Source of the DNA: Stercoripulliclostridium_A sp045577735
Lineage (GTDB): Bacteria; Bacillota; Clostridia; Christensenellales; DTU072
Assembly (NCBI GenBank): GCA_045577735.1
Contig: JAZNIY010000025.1
Location: 62,001-126,000, forward strand
Direction: 5' to 3'
Length of the DNA: 64,000 bases
Positions 42,278-50,564 of the stretch are shown piece by piece. Below the pieces are notes generated by a model that was not told the DNA's origin, searched no databases, and saw only the letters and a program-made list of their open reading frames with translations. Position numbers and translations under genes: made by a program. How positions within the stretch are numbered: position 1 is the first letter of the stretch; every line of letters starts with the position of its first letter.

Positions 42278-43426
42278 ATGGACAAAACGGAAATCAAAGA
42301 CCTTAGGCAAAACATTAATGCTATTGATGATGAAATAGCCACCCTATACGTTAAACGTATGGCAATTGCAAAAGAAATTGGCGAATACAAGGTACAAAAC
42401 AAGCTTTGTGTGGGCGATGCTAATCGTGAAAGAGAGATTATAAATAGGGTAACTAAGGATATGCCCCAAGAGATTAAACTTTACGGCAAACAGCTTTTTG
42501 AAAGTTTGTTTAATACCTCAAAGGCCTATCAAACCAGATTTGTAGAAGTTGACTCTAAAGTTATAGCCAACGTCAAAAAGGCCATTCAAGAGGGTGTCCA
42601 AGAATTTCCTACTTCTGCTTGCGTTGCTTGTCAGGGCGTTGCTGGAGCATATTCACAAATAGCAACTGACAGAATGTTCCCCATTGCAGATATTTTGTAT
42701 TTTAAGGATTGGGACGCAGTATTTAAAGCCGTTGAAAGAGGTCTTTGCGACTTTGGCGTTCTTCCCATAGAAAACTCTAACGCAGGCTCTGTTAACGCTG
42801 TTTACGACCTAATGCGCAAGCATAACTTCTATATTGCAAAGAGCATAAAATTACGTATTCAGCACTACTTACTTGCAAAAACGGGTACCGAAATTGGTGA
42901 TATTAAGGAAGTATTCACCCATGAACAAGCAGTTGCACAATGTAGTGAGTTCCTAAAGACACTAGGAGAGGTTAAAGTAACGGTTGTAGACAATACTGCA
43001 AAGGCAGCAGAACTTGTTGCAGACAGTGAAAGAAAGGACATTGCTTGCATTTGCTCCCACGATTGTGCCGGATTGTACGGCTTGAGCATAGTTGAGCCCA
43101 ACGTTCAAAATAACGATAACAACTATACTAGATTTATCGCTATCGCAAAGGAACTTAAGGTTTATCAAAATGCTTCCAAGATTTCCATTATGGCAAATCT
43201 TCCCCACGAAGCCGGTAGTCTTAACAAGGTACTAAATCGTTTTGCATCCCTTGGATTAAACCTAACCAAACTAGAATCTCGTCCCATGAGCAATACCTCT
43301 TTCGAGTTTGCTTTCTACTTTGATATTGCGGCGAAGATTGAGCAACCCGAAGTACAAAACTTGCTGGCTGAACTTGACAACACTTGCGACAAGTTCGTAT
43401 TCCTAGGCGCATACGAAGAAATTTAA
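42278..43426 (+). CDS. pheA: Bifunctional chorismate mutase/prephenate dehydratase PheA
   Basis: A 382-aa fusion: chorismate mutase (about 1-85, LRQNINAIDDEIATLYVKR), prephenate dehydratase (about 108-285, with GVAGAYSQIA, ENSNAGSVNAVYDLM and the NYTRF motif that carries the catalytic Thr-Arg), and an ACT regulatory domain (from about 297) with LPHEAGSL and LTKLESRPM, the phenylalanine-binding signature. ATG 42278 follows TAGGAGA. It makes phenylpyruvate for Phe synthesis; feedback by Phe through ACT and attenuation through the leader are both supported. Confidence 0.95.
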   Translation: MDKTEIKDLRQNINAIDDEIATLYVKRMAIAKEIGEYKVQNKLCVGDANREREIINRVTKDMPQEIKLYGKQLFESLFNTSKAYQTRFVEVDSKVIANVKKAIQEGVQEFPTSACVACQGVAGAYSQIATDRMFPIADILYFKDWDAVFKAVERGLCDFGVLPIENSNAGSVNAVYDLMRKHNFYIAKSIKLRIQHYLLAKTGTEIGDIKEVFTHEQAVAQCSEFLKTLGEVKVTVVDNTAKAAELVADSERKDIACICSHDCAGLYGLSIVEPNVQNNDNNYTRFIAIAKELKVYQNASKISIMANLPHEAGSLNKVLNRFASLGLNLTKLESRPMSNTSFEFAFYFDIAAKIEQPEVQNLLAELDNTCDKFVFLGAYEEI

Positions 43427-43460
43427 TCTATTAGCATATAGATAAATCTCGATTAATTTG

Positions 43461-43489
43461 TAGCACACTTCAAATAAGTGTGCTATATT
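43461..43489 (+). promoter_or_regulatory. Hairpin and extended -10 promoter of the HAD gene
   Basis: TAGCACACTT (43461-43470) and AAGTGTGCTA (43476-43485) form a 10-bp hairpin that may end pheA transcription. Overlapping it, TTGTAG (43459-43464 region) and extended -10 TGCTATATT (43481-43489) lie 6 nt before the next ATG, giving a leaderless transcript. Confidence 0.55.
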
Positions 43490-43495
43490 ATTTGC

Positions 43496-44209
43496 ATGAA
43501 GGCAGAATTTTTAAAGAATAAAAAGTTGGTTATTTTTGATATGGACGGCACTCTCATTGATTCCATGGGAGTATGGAACGAGGCTGATGAAAGGGTCGTT
43601 GCCATTATTAGAAGAGATGGGTTGAACACGAAGGAAAATATGCTAGAAGTACGCAACGAAGCTCTTCGATTGTTTTCTACCAGTCCTAATCCTTATGAGG
43701 AATATTGTTCTTTGTTAAAAGAGAGATATAAATCCGACCTTTCCAAAGAGGAGATATTTGCCATTCGTTACAAGATAGCAAGCGAATATTTGGAAACGCG
43801 CATAAAGTTCAAACCATATGCCGATCAACTGATTAAGAAGTTAAAAGAAGAGGGCTATCTTCTAGCCATAGCGAGCACAACGCAAAGCAAGAATATGGCA
43901 ATATATCGTTTTAAGAATCAAAACATCATTTCAAAAGCAAGGCTTGACGATTACTTCGACCTCATTCTAGCCCGTGACGATTGTTATGAAATTAAGCCAC
44001 ATCCCGAAATATTTCTCAAGGTGCTTTCAACCTTAGGGGTAAAAGGGGAGGATGCCATTATTTTTGAAGACTCTCTTGTAGGTGTAGAGGCTGCAAAAAG
44101 AGCAGGGGTTGAGTGTTGTGTTATCTATGATAAATTCTCGGATTGCGATCGTGATAAAATAAATGCACTTGCCGATTATAAGATAGACTCTTTTGAAGAA
44201 TTACTCTAA
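43496..44209 (+). CDS. HAD-family hydrolase, beta-phosphoglucomutase-like
   Basis: A 237-aa HAD phosphatase: motif I FDMDGTLIDS (DxDGT), motif II AIASTTQS, motif III K in IKPHPEIF, and motif IV FEDSLVGVEAAKRAG. A helical cap lies between motifs I and II (about 25-85), the subfamily I type of PgmB and related sugar phosphatases. ATG 43496 has no ribosome binding site but a -10 box ends 6 nt before it, so it is probably leaderless. Substrate unknown. Confidence 0.85.
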   Translation: MKAEFLKNKKLVIFDMDGTLIDSMGVWNEADERVVAIIRRDGLNTKENMLEVRNEALRLFSTSPNPYEEYCSLLKERYKSDLSKEEIFAIRYKIASEYLETRIKFKPYADQLIKKLKEEGYLLAIASTTQSKNMAIYRFKNQNIISKARLDDYFDLILARDDCYEIKPHPEIFLKVLSTLGVKGEDAIIFEDSLVGVEAAKRAGVECCVIYDKFSDCDRDKINALADYKIDSFEELL

Positions 44210-44222
44210 TCATACGCATTAA

Positions 44223-44250
44223 AAAAGCACCCACATGGGTGCTTTTGTTT
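44223..44250. terminator. Bidirectional terminator
   Basis: AAAAGCACCC (44223-44232), ACAT, GGGTGCTTTT (44237-44246), between convergent HAD and MFS genes. Confidence 0.88.
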
Positions 44251-44264
44251 TATCAATTATAAAA

Positions 44265-45506
44265 TTATTTTAGTAGACTGTCTTTTTTGTATTTTCTCAT
44301 TATAGTAAAATACACAAAAATTGCTATTAGTGGGAAAATCATGCCAACCAGCATGCCGGCTTTCATGCCTAATTGTTCGGGCGTTATGCTTAGTTCCAAA
44401 GCAAGTTTAATGCCGAAATCAGAAAGAGTAATGGCATCGGTTATACTGCCTACCAATTGTGGTACTATTGCAGAACCAAGATCGCCACCCGAAGCCATCA
44501 TTGCGAACATAAACACGCCACCTTGAGGTATGCGTTCTTGACCAACTATTAAACTGCCCGGCCATAGCATAGCCGTGAAAAGCCCCGTTAACGCACAAGC
44601 AACAAGTCCAAGAATGGGTATGGGGGTGAGAACTGCTGTCAAATAGCAGAGGGTTGCTCCTATTGCACTAAAGAATAGCACTTTTGCTACGTTCTTTCCT
44701 ATTTTTGAGTATAAGGTACGGCCAAGACCTAGGAACAAGGCAAAGAGAGCAAGACCAAATATGTCCCCAAGTAACTTTGGTATACCGAGGGAAGCCTCCA
44801 AATATCCACTACACCATTGGCTCATTGTGTTTTCTGCCGCTCCGCCAAGGAATATCGCAAAGAAGCATAGCCACAATTCCTTGTTTTTCATTAAGTCAAT
44901 AACGCCGGAAACCCTTTCCGGTGTTTCCATTTGAGGAATTTTAGAACATATGAAAAGACAGGCTGAAACAAGGGGTATTATGCCAAGAATAAGGGCGAGA
45001 TAATGCCAATTATTGTACCCTACGAAATGCAAGAAAATGGAACTAAAGGCAATTACGCCTACAACACCCCAGGCGTACATGGAGTGTAGTTTACTCATTT
45101 CACGTTCGGGATTCTTTGAGGGGACCGAGGCAATAACAGGGCTCATTAGCACCTCGCCAAGGCCTCCGCTTACTGCAAAAATAATGGTACCAATAAAGAT
45201 GCCGACTACTGCGTGAGTAGGGAAAAATAGTGGAATTAGAGCATATATTAATAAACCGACACAAGTGAGTATGGGTGTCAGTTTTACAGCGATTGGGATA
45301 TTAAACTTGTGTGAAAAGAAGCTAAATAGCAAATCAATTGAAAGTTGAGTTACAAAGTTTACGGCAACCAACAAACCAAGCAAAGTATAGCTAATACCGT
45401 AGGTTTCCTTGAACGTCAAAAAAAGGAGTGGAGAAAGACAAATAACCACACTCATAGAAACGCCCGAAGAATAGCAAGCTAGTTTTACTCTTTTGTTATT
45501 ATCCAT
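44265..45506 (-). CDS. MFS transporter
   Basis: A 413-aa 12-helix major facilitator carrier. Helix 1 begins KLACYSSGVSMSVV, with a FFSHKFNIPIAVKL loop 2-3 and a long central loop after CSKIPQMETPERVSGV. It has loose similarity in pattern to sugar-type permeases (FucP-like), but the substrate cannot be assigned. The start ATG 45506 is preceded by AAAGAGGTC; the longer frame lacks a site. Confidence 0.78.
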   Translation of the reverse strand: MDNNKRVKLACYSSGVSMSVVICLSPLLFLTFKETYGISYTLLGLLVAVNFVTQLSIDLLFSFFSHKFNIPIAVKLTPILTCVGLLIYALIPLFFPTHAVVGIFIGTIIFAVSGGLGEVLMSPVIASVPSKNPEREMSKLHSMYAWGVVGVIAFSSIFLHFVGYNNWHYLALILGIIPLVSACLFICSKIPQMETPERVSGVIDLMKNKELWLCFFAIFLGGAAENTMSQWCSGYLEASLGIPKLLGDIFGLALFALFLGLGRTLYSKIGKNVAKVLFFSAIGATLCYLTAVLTPIPILGLVACALTGLFTAMLWPGSLIVGQERIPQGGVFMFAMMASGGDLGSAIVPQLVGSITDAITLSDFGIKLALELSITPEQLGMKAGMLVGMIFPLIAIFVYFTIMRKYKKDSLLK

Positions 45507-45647
45507 AATGACCTCTTTAATAAAAGTATAGCATATGGCGCGTTGGTAACACAACATTTTAACGTTAAGTAGCTACCCGTCATAAAGGATATATCAAGAT
45601 TTTGGGGCGTTGTTTTCAAAATATGGAGGTTTTATTTAATTTACGTA

Positions 45648-45676
45648 TTGAAGTAGTAAGAAATATATGGTAAAAT
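45648..45676 (+). promoter_or_regulatory. Promoter of the SPFH-like operon
   Basis: TTGAAG (45648-45653), 17 bp, TAAAAT (45671-45676), about 37 nt upstream of the ATG, which has AAAGGAGAAG. Confidence 0.6.
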
Positions 45677-45712
45677 ATAAAAATAGTAAACCACGTTACT
45701 AAAGGAGAAGAG

Positions 45713-47050
45713 ATGATTACTAAATTAAGAAGAACTAGTAAATTGTCCAAAAATTTAGTTAACGAAAAGCTTAATGCCAACAAGCTTGATATTGAAGATC
45801 GCAAGCAAAGAAAGGCATTTTTGCAAGCAATAGAGGAAAGACCTCGTCTGCTAAACTCTCTTAATGAGGAAAACAGAAACGAGTTCTTGATGCTTGCAAT
45901 CAAAGAAGATTATCGTTACTTTACCTATTTGGACAAAAAGTTCTACACGGAAGAGCTAGCAAGCGAATATCTTTACGAGCGCCTACTTGAAGGCAGTAAG
46001 GATATGTTCAAAAACAAGCAAAAGCACAATTATTTGAAGGGCTTTGCAAGTATTCTTGAGGGTAATGGTGATGGACTTTATGATTCCTTTGTTGGACAAG
46101 TAGGGGACAATTTCCGTTATATTATCCAAAAAAGTTATGACAACAAGGTATTGCTTTCCTTTAACTACGCAACCGTCGATGGTGACGAAGTTTTCTACGT
46201 TGACAGAGAGCTAGAGGTTCCAACTTCTTTAAAATCTCACTTTAAAGTATCATTCCAGATGGTCGATACCTTGAAGTTCTTGGAGAAAATGAACGTTAGC
46301 GTAGCACAACTAGGCGTGGAAAAAATATACAATACTTTCACCGATTTAATTTGTGGCAACTATAAGACCTATTTGCACCAATACATTGATGAAAATAACG
46401 CTGGTTTCTATAGCTTAACCTCGACTACGCCTAGAATTCAAGAGTTCATTAAGGGAAAATTCCAAGCTACTTTCTTGGAATACGGCGTTGAGTTAACCGA
46501 TTTCGTCATTAAGAGCATCAACGTTCCCAGAGAGGTGGTATATAAGATTGAGGACCAAGCTCTTGAGTTTTTACTTGCTCGTCATAAGATGGAAGCAGAT
46601 ACCATTCTTCAAAGAAAATCTCTTGAAAACTACGTTGAAAAGCTCACGGCACTCAAGGATTTCCCCGACGTATATCCCGAGCAAACGGAATACGAAAAGG
46701 ATCTTGCACTTGTTAGAGAGCTCAAGAGAAGTGGTAAGTTTGAAGATAAACTCGTTGATAGGAATATCGGCCTAGCTAACATTAAAGAAAGAGTGGACAC
46801 TGACGTCGAGCAAGTCAAAGACGTACTACCAAAGAGAAGATGGCTTACCCTTGCAAAGGTACTATATCATACGGCATTCTGGATATGCGTAATCGTAGCA
46901 CTTTCCATGCTTGCAGTAGATGCAACCGGTGGCATAACTATGGTAGCACTAGGTGGCGTATTCCTACTCTTCGGACTAGTTGCATTCTTTGCGTATGACA
47001 AATTCAAAGCACCCAATTTGATAGAAAAACAAAAAGGAGACAAAGAATAA
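45713..47050 (+). CDS. SPFH/YdjI-like protein with C-terminal membrane hairpin
   Basis: A 445-aa protein. A middle region (about 175-320) resembles SPFH/virion-core-type (YdjI) proteins, with FLEYGVELTDFVIKSINVPREVV followed by a helical segment. A charged linker containing YEKDLALVRELK precedes two membrane helices (about 385-432) and a Lys-rich tail. N-terminal 100 residues are charged and helical. Its stop overlaps the start of a 35-codon gene. C-terminal residues from about 325 onward are repeated in the truncated paralog at 47229. Function unknown; SPFH proteins scaffold membrane complexes. The SPFH call is moderate. Confidence 0.6.
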   Translation: MITKLRRTSKLSKNLVNEKLNANKLDIEDRKQRKAFLQAIEERPRLLNSLNEENRNEFLMLAIKEDYRYFTYLDKKFYTEELASEYLYERLLEGSKDMFKNKQKHNYLKGFASILEGNGDGLYDSFVGQVGDNFRYIIQKSYDNKVLLSFNYATVDGDEVFYVDRELEVPTSLKSHFKVSFQMVDTLKFLEKMNVSVAQLGVEKIYNTFTDLICGNYKTYLHQYIDENNAGFYSLTSTTPRIQEFIKGKFQATFLEYGVELTDFVIKSINVPREVVYKIEDQALEFLLARHKMEADTILQRKSLENYVEKLTALKDFPDVYPEQTEYEKDLALVRELKRSGKFEDKLVDRNIGLANIKERVDTDVEQVKDVLPKRRWLTLAKVLYHTAFWICVIVALSMLAVDATGGITMVALGGVFLLFGLVAFFAYDKFKAPNLIEKQKGDKE

Positions 47051-47157
47051 TGAAACAAAAAATAAGAATTAGAAAGGCACTAATACTAATTTCCACCATT
47101 CTCTGCTCCTCAGCGCTCATAGTACCGGGTATTTTGAGATTGCTTGGAAAGATTTAA
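47050..47157 (+). CDS. 35-aa single-pass membrane peptide
   Basis: A short ORF: basic N-terminus (MKQKIRIRKA) then one hydrophobic helix of about 20 residues and a basic end. ATG 47050 overlaps the previous stop (TAATG), and AAAGGAG lies about 10 nt upstream. It is followed directly by a terminator, so it is the last gene of this unit. Probably real given coupling; function unknown. Confidence 0.6.
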   Translation: MKQKIRIRKALILISTILCSSALIVPGILRLLGKI

Positions 47158-47171
47158 CCTCTTACGTTTAG

Positions 47172-47201
47172 AAGGCGACCTATATGGGTCGCCTTTTTTT
47201 T
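47172..47201 (+). terminator. Terminator
   Basis: AAGGCGACC (47172-47180), TATAT, GGTCGCCTT (47187-47195), then a T run. Lies between the SPFH-like operon and its truncated paralog. Confidence 0.88.
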
Positions 47202-47228
47202 ATGTAAATAGGTTTCTATGAGAAAAAG

Positions 47229-47639
47229 TTGGAAATCCAAGAAAAATACCCCAATGCAGAGCACTCTTTGACCGAGTTTGAAAAGGATTTAGCATTACAA
47301 AGATATCTAATTAAGACGGGACAAGAGGCCGAAGAAGAAGTTGACCATAGTATTCAAATTAAGCAAAAACTTGACAAGAAAGATACGATTATTGCGCAAG
47401 CAGAGGACGTTGTTCCAGAATCACCCGTTAAGGATAAGTTTAAAATAGCTTTTTACACTTCACTTGCAGTCTTTGTTTTGGTTTCTTTAATTTGTTTCGC
47501 AGCAGGACCCGGAGTAGCATTCATTATGCTAGGCGTGACGGCTGTTATTTTTGGTGGTATTGGAGCATTCTTCCACAAGAAGCTTAAGGTAACTAAGGGC
47601 GCAGGAACTGACAAGGTGGCTAAAAACAATGGAAAATAA
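47229..47639 (+). pseudogene. 5'-truncated paralog of the SPFH-like membrane protein
   Basis: About 136 codons from TTG 47229, without ribosome binding site. It aligns with residues from about 320 of the 445-aa protein: YEKKLEIQEKYP against YVEKLTALKDFP, FEKDLALQRYL against YEKDLALVREL, then two matching membrane helices and a Lys-rich tail. In-frame homology begins just upstream of the TTG (from about 47211) and is cut off by the terminator region, so the N-terminal SPFH part seems deleted. It could still be a short expressed membrane protein, since the next gene overlaps its end by 11 nt. Confidence 0.55.
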
Positions 47640-48207
47640 TGAAGATATGATGCAACCCACTTTTGTGGAAAAGACCGAGCCGGAAGTTAAAGAAGCACCT
47701 ATCGTTGTCAATGAGGAAAATGGTGGAAAGCCTAGCTTTAAGTTGGACAAAAAAGGCATTATCATTCTAGTAATAAGTTGTGTTCTGGCGCTTGCATTTT
47801 TAATCACTGGTATAGTCCTACTAACAACAAATGGAAGGGATGCTTCTAGTGATGATAATAATAAAAATGACAATTCTTCCATAAATTTTGACAACGTGTA
47901 TTATAATACAGCCTATTTGGATGATGATTATATCATTTATGCTCCCGGCGAAGACTATTACCATTTTAAGTATTATTGTGGAGAAACTGCAAAAAGATAC
48001 ATATGCCTAGATGGTGGCGAGATTTGGTCCGTATACAAATCTTACAACGGTGATCAAGGGACAAAAACGGCTGTATCCGTTTATAGTGCGTTCATCGATG
48101 GCACCTATGACCTCGAATACTATTTTTATGCTGAAGCAGATGTAACTTACTACATCACCGTTGAAACGGAAAGCAGAGACGAAATAATATTAGAAATTAA
48201 AAGTTAA
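47629..48207 (+). CDS. Membrane-anchored extracytoplasmic protein, unknown
   Basis: A 192-aa protein: cytoplasmic acidic N-terminus (about 1-42), one membrane helix (IIILVISCVLALAFLITGIV), a short Asp/Asn-rich linker, then a roughly 105-residue Tyr-rich beta domain outside (YYHFKYYCGE, YDLEYYFYAEADVTYYITVE), similar in style to small beta-sandwich sensor or adhesin domains. It overlaps the truncated paralog's end, suggesting translational coupling. Family not recognised. Confidence 0.6.
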   Translation: MENNEDMMQPTFVEKTEPEVKEAPIVVNEENGGKPSFKLDKKGIIILVISCVLALAFLITGIVLLTTNGRDASSDDNNKNDNSSINFDNVYYNTAYLDDDYIIYAPGEDYYHFKYYCGETAKRYICLDGGEIWSVYKSYNGDQGTKTAVSVYSAFIDGTYDLEYYFYAEADVTYYITVETESRDEIILEIKS

Positions 48208-48231
48208 TAATTAAGCTTGAAGCAATGAATT

Positions 48232-48275
48232 AAAAGCAGTGGTTTGACCACTGCTTTTAATATTGTTTTTTGAAC
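48232..48275. terminator. Terminator
   Basis: AAAAGCAGTGG (48232-48242), TTTGA, CCACTGCTTTT (48248-48258), followed by a T-rich run; symmetrical A/T runs allow both directions. Confidence 0.85.
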
Positions 48276-48300
48276 TAGACTAACCAATAGGTATCCAAAA

Positions 48301-49164
48301 TCAAATACAAGGCTTACTGACGACCTCGTTTTCCTTTCCGTCTTCTAATATTTCAATAGGAACGATCGTGCGGAATAGCTCTATGTCATAGTTAGGAATG
48401 AAGATTTCAAATTGTTCCCCGTCTATCTCTAGAAGAACTTTGTACAAGCTTTTAATTATATAACCGCCTTGATCGTTTTTTCTAAGTTTGTAGGGCTTGT
48501 ATTTTTCGCTTTTCACACCTTCTTCCTTGTTCCAATTAGAAATACTCTTACGCTTTTTTTTCATCGTAATGGACTTGAAGCACTCGCGTGGAATAGCAAA
48601 AACCGAATAGCAGTCTGCAAAACATATTTTGCCATTTTCTTCAAAAACGTGTAATGGCACGTTTTGATATGAATTTGACCATATTTCTTTTTCTACTCCA
48701 TGGTCGTTTTCTTTAACCATTGGGAAAATGACGTCGACAAAAACGGAGGTATCCGGCACTTTTAATTCTAAAATAGCCTGGTCCGTCAATTCGTTTATAA
48801 CATCTAATTGAGAATTTAAAAGGGGGTCTTGTTTTAATTTATATTTACGAATTCCAATATATGCAAACAAACCTAAACCGGCTAGCAAGCAAGCTCCACA
48901 AATATAGAATAAATAAGGAGCGTGATTATAGGACTCCGTTATGGTAGCGTCACTATCTAAAATACCCTCAAGTATGCAAGCGCCAATAAACGTAATAACG
49001 CTAGCTAATATGCTTATCCACGTGGGCAGAGCCTTTTTAAAAGAAGTAGCAACAACTTCCTTACTATCGTCCAATTTGGATTGGCTCTCTTCACTTAAAG
49101 AGCGAATTTCAAAGCGAGTATACGGAGCAGTACCATCTTTTTTTACGCCAAATAGATTTTTCAT
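48301..49164 (-). CDS. Two-helix membrane protein with cytoplasmic domain, unknown
   Basis: A 287-aa protein: about 45 charged residues, two membrane helices (about 50-70 and 84-104), then a soluble C-terminal domain of about 180 residues that is beta-rich with Lys/Asp. A site RSLSEESQSKLDDSKE precedes the helices. No family recognised. Probably monocistronic; the plus-strand operon converges on it with a terminator between. Confidence 0.55.
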   Translation of the reverse strand: MKNLFGVKKDGTAPYTRFEIRSLSEESQSKLDDSKEVVATSFKKALPTWISILASVITFIGACILEGILDSDATITESYNHAPYLFYICGACLLAGLGLFAYIGIRKYKLKQDPLLNSQLDVINELTDQAILELKVPDTSVFVDVIFPMVKENDHGVEKEIWSNSYQNVPLHVFEENGKICFADCYSVFAIPRECFKSITMKKKRKSISNWNKEEGVKSEKYKPYKLRKNDQGGYIIKSLYKVLLEIDGEQFEIFIPNYDIELFRTIVPIEILEDGKENEVVSKPCI

Positions 49165-49237
49165 AATATACCTCTATTTAAGTATCGAACGTTTAAGAAT
49201 CGTACTAATATATCAAATTGCTAAATTAGAATATGTA

Positions 49238-49657
49238 TTATTCAATTGTGAAATTTTCTGTTTTCAAATCACAATAGTATCTTCCGCTTTCTGCGTTAAA
49301 TCTTAAAACGCAATAGTCTGGATCAGTAACACCACCTTTATAAAACATCGTGTCTCCTTTGTGCCAAATCATATCTTTCGTCTTTTGGTCGGTTAACACT
49401 TCTATTTTCCCCTTTAACAAAACACCTGTGTACTTAATCAAGCCTTTATGATAGAAGTAAATACTAGCATTGGGATTATTCATATACTGTTTAACTCTCA
49501 TGGAAGAAGTATTTGTTGAAAAATAAAACTGGCGCAAGCCATTGACTTTTCTCGGTCTAAGCATCGCTTTTACGTTTGGAAATCCTTCTTCGTCAACAGA
49601 ACAGATAAAAGCGACTTTTTGCTTCTTGATAAATTTTGCAATTTTGTTGTTATCCAT
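49238..49657 (-). CDS. Pyridoxamine 5'-phosphate oxidase-like flavin protein
   Basis: A 139-aa split-barrel FMN-binding protein: IAKFIKKQKVAFICSVDEEGFPNVKAMLRPRKV, then TSSMRVKQYMNNPNASIYF, VLLKGKIEVLTD and the C-terminal VLRFNAESGRYY. This fits the PNPOx-like/general stress protein 26 group of flavin or heme-binding reductases, not the true PdxH. ATG 49657 follows GGAG. No linked partner. Confidence 0.82.
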   Translation of the reverse strand: MDNNKIAKFIKKQKVAFICSVDEEGFPNVKAMLRPRKVNGLRQFYFSTNTSSMRVKQYMNNPNASIYFYHKGLIKYTGVLLKGKIEVLTDQKTKDMIWHKGDTMFYKGGVTDPDYCVLRFNAESGRYYCDLKTENFTIE

Positions 49658-49703
49658 AAACACTCCTCACATAAATTCAAATTTGTTTATATGCTTGACA
49701 AAA

Positions 49704-50117
49704 TCAATTGTACTCAAACTCAAAATCACCATTTATACATTTGCCAGTTGATTCGAGAACAACGTAGATTGTTTTTTCGTTATCGTATTTATCATTAAGT
49801 ATGATAGTTTCATCGTAGGATTTTCCGCCTTTAATTGTACGGAGCAATTCTTTTTCACCGTCAACACCAATATAAACTTTCATTTCGCCTTCATCAAGGG
49901 TTGCTTCAATATCAAGCGTATGCTCAGCTACACCATCTCTTTTCAATTTGAAATTATACGTTCCATTAAATGTATCAAATTCCATACTCGCTTCATCGCC
50001 ATGACACGAAGTAATCAAAATGGTTGCAGAATAATTCTTGACATATCCGCTACAACCGCAGAGGGTGGCAAGCGTGAGAACTATAAGCAATGCAAAACAA
50101 ACTTTTTTCATATCCAT
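49704..50117 (-). CDS. Small lipoprotein, unknown
   Basis: A 137-aa exported lipoprotein: signal peptide with lipobox LCGC at about residues 19-22, followed by an all-beta domain of about 110 residues with repeated short strands (TYNFKLKRDGVAEHTLDIEA). Two possible starts, ATG 50117 and ATG 50111, share AAAGGA. Function unknown. Confidence 0.7.
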   Translation of the reverse strand: MDMKKVCFALLIVLTLATLCGCSGYVKNYSATILITSCHGDEASMEFDTFNGTYNFKLKRDGVAEHTLDIEATLDEGEMKVYIGVDGEKELLRTIKGGKSYDETIILNDKYDNEKTIYVVLESTGKCINGDFEFEYN

Positions 50118-50207
50118 TTTCCTTTGTCAAATTCTAATTTATCTATCAACTATTAAATATAATATACCACATAAGAATAAGGAAATCAATAGGCATAAGG
50201 CGGGCTT

Positions 50208-50470
50208 GTCTTGGTAGAAGCCGTGGACGATAACGGACCGCGAAAGGCGGTCTCGCACTATATGAAACATGTAATTAAGTTTGTAACACGTAATAGTGGC
50301 AGTTGGTGGAATGTACTTGAACGCTAAAGCGTTCACTTTCGCCAGGTTTTTGCTTAGCAAAATGCCAAACTTGTTTTGGCTATAATGTGAGCAACGCGAA
50401 CTAAAATTTGAACGAAGTGAGATACTCGCAAAAACTTGCGCACCGCGATTGCTTTGCAATAGCGGTGAAG
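50208..50470. repeat. Interspersed structured repeat, copy B
   Basis: Core GTGGACGATAACGGAC at 50223-50238 followed by CGCGAAAGG, then the same hairpin series as copy A, with the GAACGC/GCGTTC hairpin loop changed from ATC-type to TAAA and the closing pair GCC/GGC in place of GTC/GAC of copy C. It ends in GATTGCTTTGCAATA, shared with copy D. The upstream word CTTGTCTTGGTAGA is shared with copy C. The flanking non-coding stretch 50118-50564 holds only this repeat and a terminator. Confidence 0.8.
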
Positions 50471-50489
50471 GTCCGTTCGTCCGTCAACA

Positions 50490-50530
50490 AAACAAAAAAG
50501 CAACCTAAATTGGTTGCTTTCGTTTTGTTG
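50490..50530 (-). terminator. Terminator of the two-gene island
   Basis: AAAGCAACC (50497-50505) pairs with GGTTGCTTT (50512-50520), followed on the minus strand by a T run, about 45 nt after the stop at 50565. The outer arms (CAACAAAAC and GTTTTGTTG) extend the stem, as in the tRNA-linked copies. The sequence at 50529-50560 resembles a decayed tRNA 3' end. Confidence 0.7.
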
Positions 50531-50564
50531 GTGGAGTGATGATAGATATAATCGAACACTATTT

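Noticed and set aside
50529..50560. A second tRNA gene at the right of repeat copy B
   Set aside because: Resembles CCA end plus TTCGA loop, but the T stem does not pair and there is no anticodon arm; at most a decayed remnant.
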